Notes under the pieces: generated by a model
What the model was told of the DNA's origin: nothing
What the model saw: only the letters and a program-made list of their open reading frames with translations
The model's database searches: none
Part shown: positions 1 through 9,496 of the stretch, in pieces
Layout: the number at the start of each line of letters is the position of its first letter
Position numbering within the stretch: position 1 is the first letter of the stretch
Program-made: the position numbers and the translations under genes
NCBI RefSeq assembly: GCF_900102315.1
Contig: NZ_FNBL01000001.1
Location: 261,841-325,840 of the forward strand
Reading direction: 5' to 3'
Source: Celeribacter baekdonensis
GTDB lineage: Bacteria; Pseudomonadota; Alphaproteobacteria; Rhodobacterales; Rhodobacteraceae
DNA length: 64,000 nucleotides

Positions 1-22
1 GTGTGTTTTCGCGTGATTGGCT

Positions 23-47
23 AAATCGCTCCACTGGAGCGATTTTT
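23..47. terminator. Rho-independent terminator, probably bidirectional
   Basis: A perfect 10-bp stem (AAATCGCTCC / GGAGCGATTT) with a 3-base loop is followed by a T run on the + strand and preceded by an A run, so it could stop transcription from both sides. It lies just past the end of the leftward DUF6456 gene. Confidence 0.7.
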
Positions 48-55
48 AACGCCAA

Positions 56-1228
56 TCACCCAATCAGATTTGAATAGCCCGCTTCGTCATAATGCTTTTT
101 GAGCCGCTGAAGCGCAATGCGCAGCACGATTTTGCCCGAACGCGCCGACCAGCCCATGCGCTTTTCGGCCTGCTCCATCCCTTCCAGATAACAACAACAG
201 CGCAGCGCAACATCCCCAAGCCCCGGCCCAAGATCGGCCAAAGCTGCGGCCACGCGAGCCTTGGCGGACTCAGGGCCAAAGCCCTTGGAATCGCCGGAAA
301 ATTCGCCACGCCCACCGCCGGTGAGAAAGCGATCCCAATTCTGCGCCACACGCGGCCCCATTTGCGCCAGTTCAAAATCCTCGCGCAACCGTTCGGCTGC
401 AGCCACCAGATCGGGCGGCAAAAATGTCTCGCCGCCTTTGTCACGCCGCCGAGACAGAACCATCACCGGGCTTTCAGCCGCGTTGTAGCGGATGCGTTTG
501 GGCTTGTCGTCTGTAAGTGTTGGCTCATCGCGAAACGCCCAATCGCGGTGTTGATCACCAAATTTCATCGGCGCTTCGGCAAAGCCGGCCCGCGCGCTTT
601 CGTCTTCGGCCAAAAACCGGCGCAACGCGGCGCGGCCCGCGGCAGTGATCGTGTAGCGGGTGATTTTACCCTTGGCCTGCGCCGTGATCCAATCCTTGAG
701 CGCCATCGCTTGGGCGATCGGGCGATCCAGGACGGCGGTGCGTGTGGTGCGCCCATCCGGCAGATCCCGCACAACCACGGCCTTTTCCATATCTTGCGCC
801 ACAGCCAGACAGGCCCCCGGCTCAGAGAGGCGGCGCAGGATGCGGCGGGCTTCGCGGGCAATGGTCGCATCATCGGGGGGAGTCTGCCCGTCGGCGTGAT
901 CGAACGGCGTTTGGTCTGTCATCGTGTCCATGTCCTTCGCTGGGGGCTTAGGGCAACCTGCGTCATGAAACGGAACCGTGTCATGCGTGTCTTTCGCAGT
1001 GAGACGGCTGAGAGTGGTCAAGGCTTCGTCGATCAACGGGTCATCGCGTTTTTGTTCCACTTTGCGCACCTGACGCATCACGGTTGAGGGGGCACAGCCC
1101 CCCTTTCGGGCCAATTCGCGAATGGTGTCGCCCGTCTCCGTATGCGCAAGGTATCGTTGCGCCTCCTGAGGCACCCATTTCGGTAAGGGCCGCCCCTGTG
1201 CAGATGGATATTTCCCGTTTTCCAACAT
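56..1228 (-). CDS. DUF6456 domain protein with N-terminal helix-turn-helix
   Basis: About 390 residues. The N-terminal ~70 residues look like a helix-turn-helix (ETGDTIRELARKGGC, then PSTVMRQVRKVE). The C-terminal two thirds match, from memory, the DUF6456 family conserved in Rhodobacteraceae, with the signature stretches LREDFELAQMGPRVAQNW and GDVALRCCCYLEGMEQAEK; the three adjacent cysteines are notable. The reading frame is open up to 1324, but the ATG at 1228 follows a GGGGGAA purine run and starts the family-like MLENGKYPS sequence, so that start is preferred. Divergent from the DUF6477 gene, an arrangement I recall from related genomes. A DNA-binding role is inferred from the HTH; its targets are unknown. 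Confidence 0.8.
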   Translation of the reverse strand: MLENGKYPSAQGRPLPKWVPQEAQRYLAHTETGDTIRELARKGGCAPSTVMRQVRKVEQKRDDPLIDEALTTLSRLTAKDTHDTVPFHDAGCPKPPAKDMDTMTDQTPFDHADGQTPPDDATIAREARRILRRLSEPGACLAVAQDMEKAVVVRDLPDGRTTRTAVLDRPIAQAMALKDWITAQAKGKITRYTITAAGRAALRRFLAEDESARAGFAEAPMKFGDQHRDWAFRDEPTLTDDKPKRIRYNAAESPVMVLSRRRDKGGETFLPPDLVAAAERLREDFELAQMGPRVAQNWDRFLTGGGRGEFSGDSKGFGPESAKARVAAALADLGPGLGDVALRCCCYLEGMEQAEKRMGWSARSGKIVLRIALQRLKKHYDEAGYSNLIG

Positions 1229-1584
1229 CGTTCCCCCAAGTTCACTCTTCAGCATTGTTTCCATTTTAGACACAGTCAGATTTGGAGCCTTCACCAATCC
1301 ACAGGATATCCACTGGCTTTGCACAGGTTATCCCACCAATTGTCCCCGAATCTAACCACAACCATGGGTTGCATTGGTTACCTAAACGTTAATTGTTTCC
1401 TGTTTTGATATTATCGTTTCCAATTCATAAACAACGGAGCAAAGGACCGTTCGCATTGCGGAAACAATGCGCAACACACGTTCAGGTTGTGTCAGAGTGA
1501 TGAAGAACCGCAATACCGGGGCCAAATGTCCAACACCGACATGCCTCAAAAGCGCGGACATTCATGCAACAGGAGACCATGATC
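1229..1584. other. Divergent intergenic region
   Basis: About 350 bases separate the divergent DUF6456 and DUF6477 genes. The stretch at 1380-1440 is AT-rich (GTTAATTG, GATATTATCG) and is the likely site of promoters for both. I see no convincing palindrome, riboswitch or RNA gene in it. Confidence 0.4.
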
Positions 1585-1878
1585 ATGAACGACGTCACAA
1601 CCCTGCTCAACACGCTGCGCCGCCCTCGCCTTTTGATCCGCGCGGCCCGCTTTGGTCTCAATGATTACAACCGAAACCGCGACCTGAAACGGGTCATGCG
1701 CACCGCCAATGCGCCCTCACCAGCGCGCGCCGTGTCCTCTTTGATCGAGGAAGAAGCCAAGATCGAAGAGACCCGCCGATCGGGCGACGCCGCCTATAAT
1801 GTAACACGCCATGTTGAAGTGCTGATCGCGCTGATGGGGGAAGCCCGGCTTTTGCCACGCGAACAAACCGCGGCCTGA
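1585..1878 (+). CDS. DUF6477 family protein
   Basis: A 97-residue basic protein starting MNDVTTLLNTLRRPRLL and rich in Arg (RAARFGLNDYNRNRDLKR), matching by recall the small DUF6477 family of Rhodobacteraceae. Three in-frame ATGs exist (1564, 1579, 1585). AGGAG at 1571-1575 sits 9 bases from the ATG at 1585 but only 3 from 1579, so 1585 is chosen. No enzymatic motif or membrane segment is visible. Divergent from the DUF6456 gene, which suggests, without proof, a shared role. Confidence 0.75.
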   Translation: MNDVTTLLNTLRRPRLLIRAARFGLNDYNRNRDLKRVMRTANAPSPARAVSSLIEEEAKIEETRRSGDAAYNVTRHVEVLIALMGEARLLPREQTAA

Positions 1879-2101
1879 GCCAGATTTGAGCGCCCCGCCC
1901 GGGTGCCAATGCCCCTCGTTTCCGCCTCCTCTCTTTTGAGATCCAGAGGGGCCGAAACGGGGGGCTCTTTTGTGTAAAATGACCCGCGCACCACAGCAAA
2001 GTTCCGCAAGCTGCAAAATCCACACGCATTCCATGTCGATTGGGCACATATGGCGGGAATCCATCTTGCCACAGAGGCGGAGCTGCGGGTAAAGGCATGT
2101 C

Positions 2102-3673
2102 ATGACTCAAGTGATCCATGACCGCCTCCTCATCATCGACTTTGGCTCTCAGGTGACGCAGCTCATTGCGCGTCGTCTGCGTGAGTTGAATGTCTTTTGC
2201 GAAATTCACCCCTATCAAAACGTCACCGAGGCGTTGCTGAAAGAGATTGCGCCGAAAGCGATCATCTTTTCCGGCGGCCCGGATTCGGTGATGCGCGAGG
2301 GCAGCCCGCGACCGCCGAAAGCGGCCTATGATCTGGGCGTGCCGATTTTGGGCATTTGCTATGGCCAGCAGGTGATGATGCATGACCTGGGGGGCCGGGT
2401 CGAAGCGGGCGAACATGCGACCGCCGAATTTGGCCGCGCCTATGTGACGCCGACCGAGACCCGCCCGGAGTTTTTGAACGGCTGGTTTATGGATGGCATG
2501 GGCCGCGAACAGGTTTGGATGTCGCATGGTGACCATGTCGCCGAGATTGCCCCCGGCTTTGAGGTCTTCGGCACCTCCCCCGGCGCGCCCTTTGCGATCA
2601 CCGCCGACCTTGAGCGCCATTTCTACGCGGTGCAATTCCACCCCGAGGTGCATCACACCCCGAACGGCGCAACGCTATATGAGAATTTCGTGCGGCTTGC
2701 GGGCTTTACCGGCGACTGGACCATGGGTGCCTACCGCGAAGAAATGATCGCGAAAATTCGCGAACAGGTTGGAGACAGCCATGTGATTTGCGGCCTTTCC
2801 GGTGGTGTGGACAGTTCGGTCACCGCGATTCTGTTGCACGAAGCCATTGGAGAGCAACTGACCTGTGTGTTCGTCGATCACGGGCTGTTGCGTCTCAACG
2901 AGGCCGAACAAGTCGTGAAAATGTTCCGCGACAATTACAATATCAAACTGATCCATGCCGATGAGTCTGACCTGTTCTTGGGCGAGTTGGAGGGCGTCTC
3001 TGACCCCGAAACCAAGCGCAAGATCATCGGCAAGCTGTTCATCGACGTGTTCCAGAAATACGCCAATGAGATCAAGGATGCGAAATTCTTGGCCCAAGGC
3101 ACGCTCTACCCCGATGTGATCGAATCTGTGTCCTTCTCGGGCGGCCCCTCCGTGACGATCAAATCGCACCACAATGTCGGCGGTCTGCCGGAAAAAATGG
3201 GGTTGAAACTGGTCGAACCGCTGCGCGAATTGTTCAAGGACGAGGTGCGCGCGCTGGGTCATGAACTGGGCCTTCCGGCATCGTTCATCGGTCGCCACCC
3301 TTTCCCCGGTCCGGGTCTTGCGATCCGCTGCCCCGGCGAGATCACCCGCGAAAAACTGGCGATTCTGCAAAAGGCCGATGCGGTTTACATCGACCAGATT
3401 CGCAAACACGGGCTCTATGACGAAATTTGGCAGGCCTTCGCCGCAATCTTGCCGATGCGCACCGTTGGCGTGATGGGCGACGGGCGCACCTATGATTTCG
3501 CGCTTGCCTTGCGTGCCGTGACCTCGGTCGATGGCATGACTGCGGATTATTATCCGTTTACCCATGATTTTCTGGGCGAAACCTCGACCCGGATCATCAA
3601 CGAGGTCAAAGGCATCAACCGCGTGTTTTATGACTGCACATCGAAGCCGCCGGGCACGATTGAGCTGGAGTAA
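2102..3673 (+). CDS. guaA: GMP synthase (glutamine-hydrolysing)
   Basis: Converts XMP to GMP using glutamine and ATP, the last step of GMP synthesis; the preceding enzyme, guaB, is also in this window at 33.8-35.3 kb. The 523-residue length is normal for bacterial GuaA. The N-terminal class I glutamine amidotransferase has its nucleophile Cys86 in GICYGQQ and the downstream His-Glu pair in FHPEVHH. The ATP-pyrophosphatase domain carries the PP-loop LSGGVDSS near residue 230, and the C-terminal dimerisation domain ends in KPPGTIELE. The gene stands alone after a 220-base intergenic region in which I could not identify a riboswitch. Confidence 0.98.
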   Translation: MTQVIHDRLLIIDFGSQVTQLIARRLRELNVFCEIHPYQNVTEALLKEIAPKAIIFSGGPDSVMREGSPRPPKAAYDLGVPILGICYGQQVMMHDLGGRVEAGEHATAEFGRAYVTPTETRPEFLNGWFMDGMGREQVWMSHGDHVAEIAPGFEVFGTSPGAPFAITADLERHFYAVQFHPEVHHTPNGATLYENFVRLAGFTGDWTMGAYREEMIAKIREQVGDSHVICGLSGGVDSSVTAILLHEAIGEQLTCVFVDHGLLRLNEAEQVVKMFRDNYNIKLIHADESDLFLGELEGVSDPETKRKIIGKLFIDVFQKYANEIKDAKFLAQGTLYPDVIESVSFSGGPSVTIKSHHNVGGLPEKMGLKLVEPLRELFKDEVRALGHELGLPASFIGRHPFPGPGLAIRCPGEITREKLAILQKADAVYIDQIRKHGLYDEIWQAFAAILPMRTVGVMGDGRTYDFALALRAVTSVDGMTADYYPFTHDFLGETSTRIINEVKGINRVFYDCTSKPPGTIELE

Positions 3674-3746
3674 CACCTCAGACTTCTGGGGCGGCGATAT
3701 CCTTGTGGTATGACATCAACATGTGTTGATCGGTTTGGGGAAATGA

Positions 3747-4721
3747 ATGAAAAAAACATTTCAGAGCCCCAAACCTCACAGCAGCAAAGGCCATGTTTTT
3801 GCGCATGCGATGTGGCGCACGGGCAGCACAGCTATTGCCAGATGTTTTCTTGCGTCTGACAACTATCTGGTCTTTTACGAGCCATTTCACGAATCCTGTG
3901 GCTCGCTCACACGGATCAATCAGATGCGGCAGGACCAATCCAGGCAGACACAAGAGCTGCGGCATCCGGCATGGACAGGGGGCTATTTCGACACATATCT
4001 CCTGAAAGACCCATTGACGGGCAAACCGCTTTGGACACTCTTCGACAGATCAAGCACACTCTCGACAACCTACCGGACACGCCCCCATCCGCGCGCGCTG
4101 GCTTATTTAGACGCCTGTAAACGTGTCGCAGAAGATCAAGGAAAACGTGCCTTTTTCGGGTTTTGCCGGTCAGGTCAACATGCACAGGGCATCCCCATTG
4201 GCCCTGACGAGAGTGGTTTTTACCTTTACCGCGATCCGCACAGCCAATTCCTCTCCTATGACTGGCCCAAAAATGAGTATTTTCTCCCCTGCACCCTGAT
4301 CCAATTGCTGTCCTCAAAGGCCACGCGCAAGGTTGTCTTGGACCTTTTGCCCAATGACACGTCTCGCGTAAGGCTCTTTACCTTTTTGATGCGGCGGCCA
4401 AGTTTTGAACGGCAGATTGCACTGGGCAGAACTTTGGCAAAACAGCTGACGCCTCGCTCGGCCTATCAAATGTTCTACCTCAGCCACTGCATCACATTGC
4501 ATGCAGCGCGTCAGGCGGGTTTGCCCTGTGTGACGATGGACGATTTTAACCTCCGGCGCGCCGAGATCCAAGCCCAGTATGGCGTCGATTTTACCCTGCT
4601 GCGGCCCACAAGGCCCGCTCATGACGACGTGGATCAATTTGACGCCTGGGAAAAAGAATTACAGGAGCGTTTTGGCGCCCAAATCCCAGCGCTAAGTATC
4701 ACATTCCACAGCAAAGCATGA
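3747..4721 (+). CDS. Sulfotransferase-like protein
   Basis: 324 residues. Near the N-terminus, residues 20-35 read HAMWRTGSTAIARCF, which resembles the 5'-phosphosulfate-binding loop (RSGST type) of PAPS-dependent sulfotransferases; a later region around residues 155-170 (YLYRDPHSQFLSY) resembles the 3'-phosphate-binding RDPxxxxxS motif. Those two motifs in the right order are the whole basis of the call; the acceptor substrate cannot be told. No signal peptide is seen, so it is probably cytoplasmic. It ends with an ATGA junction to the next reading frame, but the downstream ABM gene probably starts further in. Confidence 0.6.
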   Translation: MKKTFQSPKPHSSKGHVFAHAMWRTGSTAIARCFLASDNYLVFYEPFHESCGSLTRINQMRQDQSRQTQELRHPAWTGGYFDTYLLKDPLTGKPLWTLFDRSSTLSTTYRTRPHPRALAYLDACKRVAEDQGKRAFFGFCRSGQHAQGIPIGPDESGFYLYRDPHSQFLSYDWPKNEYFLPCTLIQLLSSKATRKVVLDLLPNDTSRVRLFTFLMRRPSFERQIALGRTLAKQLTPRSAYQMFYLSHCITLHAARQAGLPCVTMDDFNLRRAEIQAQYGVDFTLLRPTRPAHDDVDQFDAWEKELQERFGAQIPALSITFHSKA

Positions 4722-4858
4722 CCCGTTTCAAAAGACCACCTGTGCACGGATGCCCCTGTGATCACAGCACTTTTTCTTTGGAATCTGCTCTGGTTCAAAC
4801 TAAGCAGTCAAAAGGGAAACGGCTGCCACTGGGGGGTCAGTCGACGGGAGGGCGCGAT

Positions 4859-5137
4859 TTGGCAAAAGTCATGCTGACAGGAACGATGCGCTGTGAGCCG
4901 CATGAGGTCGACAGTGTCGTGGCGCTTTTGCCCCGGCACCACCGTCTGAGCGAGGCCGAACCGGGCTGTTTGTCCTTTGAGCTTTGGCAGGATGAATTGG
5001 ACCCGTGTTGTTTTCATGTCAGCGAAGTGTTTCGCAGCGAGACCGATTTTGCCGCCCATCAAGACCGCACCCACAGCTCAGATTGGGGTCGCGTCACCAA
5101 ACATATGACCCGAGATTTCAATAAGAGAGTGCTATGA
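4859..5137 (+). CDS. ABM-domain (antibiotic biosynthesis monooxygenase-like) protein
   Basis: About 92 residues beginning MAKVMLTGTMRCEPHEVDSV, with the small ferredoxin-like ABM pattern: an early strand, a helix, a PGCLSFELWQDELDP strand-turn-strand and a VSEVFRSETDFAAHQ segment. The frame stays open back to 4718, but the TTG at 4859 is preceded 6 bases upstream by GGGAGGG (4846-4852) and begins exactly at the domain, so this start is chosen; ATG 4871 is the alternative. Its stop overlaps the start of the EamA gene (ATGA), so the two are probably translationally coupled. Proteins of this family oxidise quinone-like compounds or degrade haem; the substrate here is unknown. Confidence 0.65.
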   Translation: MAKVMLTGTMRCEPHEVDSVVALLPRHHRLSEAEPGCLSFELWQDELDPCCFHVSEVFRSETDFAAHQDRTHSSDWGRVTKHMTRDFNKRVL

Positions 5138-6030
5138 CCAACGCGCAAACGCACCCGATCCGCGCCGCCTTTTGGATGATGGGCGCGGTGTTCGGGTTTT
5201 CCTCCATGGCGGTGGCCGGGCGCATGGTGTCCGCCAACCTCGATACGTTCGAAATTCTGGGATATCGTTCGCTGTTCGGCCTGATGATCGTACTGCCCGT
5301 CGCGATATTTCAGGGCCGCCTGTCCGAACTCAGACCACGGTCTCTGCCGCTCCACATCGGTCGAAATCTGGGCCATTTTGCCGGTCAAAACCTTTGGCTC
5401 TTCGCCCTGACATTGATCCCATTGGCGCAGCTTTTCGCGCTCGAATTCTCCTATCCCATTCTCGTGGGTTTAGGTGCCACCGTGTTTTTGGGCGAAAAAA
5501 TGACCCCGACCCGCGCCTTGGCAGCCCTGATGGGGTTTGCCGGCATCCTGATCGTGGCCCGTCCGTTTGGCGCGGACGGTCTGTCCATCGGCTTGCTCGC
5601 CGCCATGGCCTGTGCCCTTGGATTTGCCACCTCGGCCCTGTTCACCAAACAACTCACCCGCACCGCAAACGTGTCGATTCTTGCCATCATGTTCTGGATG
5701 GTGACGCTGCAACTTTTGTTTGGATGTGTCTGCGCCATGATGGATGGCTCCGCCGCCTGGCTCACACTCACGGATCTGCCTTGGGTCATCTGGATCGCTC
5801 TGGCCGGGCTGGGCGCGCATTTTTGCCTGACCAAAGCGCTCAGCCTCGCCCCCGCCTCGATTGTCACGCCCATAGACTTTCTACGCCTGCCGGTGATCGG
5901 CGTGGTCGGGATGCTGCTCTATGGGGAAAGCCTTGATATTTTTGTTTTTATCGGCGCAGGCATCATTTTTGTCGCCAATTACATCAACATCCTCTCCGAG
6001 TCCCGTCGCACAGCGGCATGGCCCGCGTGA
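5134..6030 (+). CDS. EamA/DMT family transporter
   Basis: 298 residues, almost entirely hydrophobic, with about ten predicted membrane helices arranged as two EamA repeats (repeat 1 about residues 8-140, repeat 2 about 150-290). The end of the first repeat has the family-typical LEFSYPILVGLGATVFLGEK pattern and the second has ASIVTPIDFLRLPVIGVVG. Inner-membrane drug/metabolite transporter; the substrate cannot be predicted. Its ATG overlaps the stop of the ABM gene by 4 bases, so the two form an operon. A second, only distantly similar EamA gene lies at 7595-8518. Confidence 0.88.
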   Translation: MTNAQTHPIRAAFWMMGAVFGFSSMAVAGRMVSANLDTFEILGYRSLFGLMIVLPVAIFQGRLSELRPRSLPLHIGRNLGHFAGQNLWLFALTLIPLAQLFALEFSYPILVGLGATVFLGEKMTPTRALAALMGFAGILIVARPFGADGLSIGLLAAMACALGFATSALFTKQLTRTANVSILAIMFWMVTLQLLFGCVCAMMDGSAAWLTLTDLPWVIWIALAGLGAHFCLTKALSLAPASIVTPIDFLRLPVIGVVGMLLYGESLDIFVFIGAGIIFVANYINILSESRRTAAWPA

Positions 6031-6070
6031 TCACGCTGTTGCCGCACCGCAAGGAGTCATTTTAAAACTA

Positions 6071-6083
6071 TGACGCGGCGTCA
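6071..6083. promoter_or_regulatory. 13-bp palindrome upstream of the outer-membrane protein gene
   Basis: TGACGCGGCGTCA is a perfect odd palindrome (TGACGC-G-GCGTCA) about 190 bases upstream of the FadL-type gene, in an otherwise AT-rich stretch. It could be an operator; no regulator is assigned. Confidence 0.35.
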
Positions 6084-6269
6084 GAATTGCTTGAAATTTC
6101 GCACAGGCTTAGGCTCAAATCACAACATGTGCGGCAAATCGCGCAACACCAACACATCTCAGTGACAACACCGCTGAATCACCACCGAACCACCAGATCG
6201 ACAAAATAAAACCGTGTCGGCACCACTAATAAAGGAAACGCGCCCAGGGCTCGTTTAGGGATGGAGACT

Positions 6270-7394
6270 ATGAAAAACACATCAATTTTGGCATTGGCCT
6301 GTGCGGTCACCGCGACAGGCGCATTTGCAGGTGGGATCGACCGATCCGGCCAATCCATCGCGCCGATCTTTGAAGATGGCAGCTATTTGGAATTCTCGTT
6401 TGGGAGCGTGAACCCAACGGTATCGGGCGTTCAGACCGGCACCTATAATGATGGCACGACTGTCGTTCCCGGCTTGGGTCAGTCCTCTGGCAACATGGTA
6501 GAGTCATACACATCCGTCGGTGCCGCCTATAAAACCGACCTAAATGACAAATTCAGCGTTGCGTTGATTTTTGACCAGCCTTTCGGAGCTGACGTCAATT
6601 ATTCCTTCGCGGACTCACCCGCGCCCTACGCCTATACTGGTTCCACAGCCTCGATCGATTCCAACAGCCTGACCGCAGTGCTGCGCTACAAAATCAACGA
6701 CCGCATTTCGGTTCTTGGTGGTGTGCGTGAAGTGACCTCTAAGGGCAAAGTTGCGCTGTCCAACGGCTATACGATGAACACCACCACAGAAACCGATTGG
6801 GGCTATGTGATTGGCGCGGCCTACGAGATCCCCGACATCGCCCTGCGCGCGGCTCTGACCTATAACTCTGAAATCACCCATGATTTCACCACGACCGAGA
6901 ACGGCATTTTTGACAGCCCGATGGAAACCCGCCTGCCGCAATCGGTCAATCTCGATTTTCAAACCGGGATTGCCGCAGATACGCTGTTGATGGCCTCTGT
7001 GCGTTGGGCCGAATGGACCGCGTTCGACATTTCGCCAACCGCCTATGTCGCCAATGCGGGCGATGCGCTTGTCGATTACGACGATGACACGATCTCCTAC
7101 AGCTTGGGTGTCGGGCGCCGGTTCAATGACAAACTGAGCGGTTCCATCATGGTCGGTTATGAAAAATCAACCGGCGGCTATTCCGGCAACCTCGGCCCAA
7201 CCGATGGCTACGCCTCGCTGGGTCTTGGCCTGAAATACCAGATCACCGAGCAAACCGCGATTTCGGGTGGCGTGCGCTACGTTTGGATCGGCGATGCCGA
7301 AACCGAAAACCCAACGTTACCGGGCACCACATTCGGTGAGTTCACAGGCAATGACGCCACCGCGTTTGGCATCAAAGTTTCGCACTCGTTCTAA
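6270..7394 (+). CDS. Outer membrane protein, FadL/TodX (OmpP1) family
   Basis: 374 residues from the second ATG (6270); an ATG at 6261 is also in frame. A clear signal peptide ends in ATGAFA before GGIDRSGQ. After it the protein shows the alternating strands and Tyr/Gly/Asn-rich turns of a beta-barrel (YEKSTGGYSGNLG, YQITEQTAISGGVRYVW) and ends in Phe (KVSHSF), as outer-membrane barrels do. The IAPIFEDGSYLEFSFG opening and overall layout fit the FadL long-chain fatty acid/hydrophobic compound channel family. A strong terminator follows, so it is probably transcribed alone. Confidence 0.85.
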   Translation: MKNTSILALACAVTATGAFAGGIDRSGQSIAPIFEDGSYLEFSFGSVNPTVSGVQTGTYNDGTTVVPGLGQSSGNMVESYTSVGAAYKTDLNDKFSVALIFDQPFGADVNYSFADSPAPYAYTGSTASIDSNSLTAVLRYKINDRISVLGGVREVTSKGKVALSNGYTMNTTTETDWGYVIGAAYEIPDIALRAALTYNSEITHDFTTTENGIFDSPMETRLPQSVNLDFQTGIAADTLLMASVRWAEWTAFDISPTAYVANAGDALVDYDDDTISYSLGVGRRFNDKLSGSIMVGYEKSTGGYSGNLGPTDGYASLGLGLKYQITEQTAISGGVRYVWIGDAETENPTLPGTTFGEFTGNDATAFGIKVSHSF

Positions 7395-7430
7395 TCTACG
7401 GGTCAAACGACCTGTAAAGATGGATGTTTC

Positions 7431-7460
7431 AAAGGCCCCGCCCCTCTGCGGGGCCTTTTC
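7431..7460 (+). terminator. Rho-independent terminator
   Basis: AAAGGCCCCG and CGGGGCCTTT pair across a short CCCCTCTG loop region, followed by TTC. It sits 37 bases after the outer-membrane protein gene. Confidence 0.85.
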
Positions 7461-7594
7461 ATATGTATCTAATGCTTCTGATCACATTTCGTGATCCTCT
7501 TTTGCACAAATTCCGGTTTGCCTGCGCACCTGCCCTCCGCCATGGTCCGCACAGATCGACACCGTCCCGACGGGACATTCACAGGACACATCTC

Positions 7595-8518
7595 ATGGCC
7601 CCGCAAAAAACCATTTCCGCCGCCGCATGGCTTGGTCTGGCCGCCATGGGATTGCTCTGGGGCGGGTCTTTCCTGTCTGTCGCGCTGTTGATCCGCGAGT
7701 TGCCAATCTATTGGGTCGTCGCCGGGCGCGTCACCATCGCGGCACTGGTGTTGTGGTCCTATGTCTTGATCAAAGGCCTGCCGGTCCCGCCAATGCGCCA
7801 CTATCTGTGGCGCTTCATCGTGGTCGGCTGCCTGACCTCCGCCCTGCCGTTTCTGTTGATCACCTGGGCGCAGCACCGCATTCCCTCGGGACTTGCGGGC
7901 ATTCTCAACGCCTCCACCGCGATTTTCGGCGTGCTCTTTGCAGCGCTGTTTTTTGCCGATGAAAAGCTTGGTCTGCGCAAAGGTGCGGGCGTGATTTTGG
8001 GCGTTTTAGGCATCGTCACGGTGATCGGCCCGGACGCGCTTCATGCCTTTGATCTGACCTCTCTGAGCCAATTGGCGATGATCGCGGCGACGATTTCCTA
8101 TGGTCTGTCCAATGTCATTGGCCGCAGGCTTTTGGCCGATCTCAAACCACAAGTTGCCGCCGCCGGGATGCTGTCGGGTGCCGCCGTTTTTGCCCTGCCC
8201 GTGGCGATTGTCACCTCCGGTCCGCCGCCGATGTCGCTGATGCCCTCCACATGGGGGGCATTGTTGTACCTCTCGGTGATGGCCACAGGTGTGACCTATT
8301 TGATCTACTACCGCGTGCTCAAATCGGCGGGTGCGGGCAACACCTCGCTGACCACATTGATCGTCGCCCCGGTGTCGATCGCGCTCGGAGCCGTGGTTTT
8401 GGGCGAAAGCCTCTCCCCCTCGGCCTATGCCGGGTTTGGCCTGATCGCGTTGGGGCTTTTGGTCATTGATGGTCGGATTTTGGCGCGGCTCAAGCGCATC
8501 AAACCGGTGCAAACATAA
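7595..8518 (+). CDS. EamA/DMT family transporter
   Basis: 307 residues with about ten hydrophobic helices in two EamA repeats; the opening GLLWGGSFLSVALLIRELP and the IPSGLAGILNASTAIFGVLF segment are typical of the family. The frame is open back to 7424, but that extension is non-hydrophobic and runs from the preceding terminator region, so ATG 7595 (MAPQKTISAAAWLG) is chosen. The C-terminus is basic (ARLKRIKPVQT), consistent with a cytoplasmic end. Substrate unknown. Confidence 0.87.
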   Translation: MAPQKTISAAAWLGLAAMGLLWGGSFLSVALLIRELPIYWVVAGRVTIAALVLWSYVLIKGLPVPPMRHYLWRFIVVGCLTSALPFLLITWAQHRIPSGLAGILNASTAIFGVLFAALFFADEKLGLRKGAGVILGVLGIVTVIGPDALHAFDLTSLSQLAMIAATISYGLSNVIGRRLLADLKPQVAAAGMLSGAAVFALPVAIVTSGPPPMSLMPSTWGALLYLSVMATGVTYLIYYRVLKSAGAGNTSLTTLIVAPVSIALGAVVLGESLSPSAYAGFGLIALGLLVIDGRILARLKRIKPVQT

Positions 8519-8593
8519 CACAGCCCTGGCCAAAACCCCTTGCTCCAGCCGCGCCCACATGGCACCCAAGGGTGGATCAACAAAGGATGCGAG

Positions 8594-9466
8594 ATGCGTT
8601 ACACCTCGGGCAAAGACTGGCACGGCTGCACCGCCAAAAGAGTCATTCTCTTTGGCATGTCAGGTCTTGGAAAAACTCATATTTCCAATATGTTGCGGGA
8701 CACCAAAGCCTGGTATCATTACTCGGTCGATTACCGGATCGGCACGCGCTACCTGGGCGAGGCGATTGACGACAACCTCAAAAAGGTGGCGATGCGCGAT
8801 CCGTTTTTGCGCGATCAATTCCTGTCCGACAGCATCTATATCAAATCCAACATCACCTTTAACAATCTGACCCCTGTCTCCTATTTCCTCGGCAAACCCG
8901 GCGCGCCGGAGTTGGGCGGCATCCCGATGGTCGAATTTCAACGCCGTCAGGCGCTGTTTCGCGCCGCCGAAGAGGCCGCATTGATGGACACGGGTCATTT
9001 CATCAGCCGCGCCCAAGACCTCTACGGCTATCCGCATTTCGTCTGCGACACGGGTGGGTCGATCTGTGAATGGGTCGATGCCGAAGACCCGAGCGATCCG
9101 ATCCTGAAAGCGCTCTCAAAAGACGCGCTTTTGGTCTGGATCAAGGGCTCGGAGGCTCATACCGAAGAGTTGATCCGCCGCTTTGATCGTGCGCCCAAAC
9201 CGATGGCCTATCAGCCGGAATTTTTGGCAGCAATCTGGGACGAATATCTCGCGGAAAAACGCGTGGGCGAAGCCGAGGTCAACCCCGACGATTTCATCCG
9301 CTACACCTATGCCCGCGCCCTCGCCCACCGCCAGCCGCGCTATGCCGCCATGGCCGAAAACTGGGGCGTGACCGTGAGCGCCGAAGACGTGGCGGCGGCC
9401 AAAACGCCCGAAGGCTTTGACGCACTGATCGGTGCGGCGCTTGATTTTCGGGCCTCGCACGCCTAA
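8594..9466 (+). CDS. P-loop ATPase of unknown role, next to metA
   Basis: About 290 residues with an early Walker A loop FGMSGLGKTHIS (residues 19-30) and a possible Walker B near the DALLVWIKGS strand. The body is acidic and soluble, with no membrane segment. The ATG at 8594 follows a purine-rich stretch and starts MRYTSGKDWHG; the frame is open to 8540. It lies 30 bases before the homoserine acyltransferase gene and is probably cotranscribed with it. I recall similar unnamed ATPases in this place in other Rhodobacteraceae; a link to methionine synthesis is inference from position only. Confidence 0.7.
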   Translation: MRYTSGKDWHGCTAKRVILFGMSGLGKTHISNMLRDTKAWYHYSVDYRIGTRYLGEAIDDNLKKVAMRDPFLRDQFLSDSIYIKSNITFNNLTPVSYFLGKPGAPELGGIPMVEFQRRQALFRAAEEAALMDTGHFISRAQDLYGYPHFVCDTGGSICEWVDAEDPSDPILKALSKDALLVWIKGSEAHTEELIRRFDRAPKPMAYQPEFLAAIWDEYLAEKRVGEAEVNPDDFIRYTYARALAHRQPRYAAMAENWGVTVSAEDVAAAKTPEGFDALIGAALDFRASHA

Positions 9467-9496
9467 ATGACTTTCCCACCACGAAGGACCTGAAAG

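Noticed and set aside
1879-2101. Purine riboswitch or terminator before guaA
   Set aside because: The GGGGCC / GGGGGGCTC stretch near 1935-1970 does not form a clean stem and no riboswitch core was seen.
9467-9496. SAM riboswitch before metA
   Set aside because: Only 30 bases separate metA from the ATPase gene, too short, and no SAM-II-like pattern is visible upstream of the ATPase.
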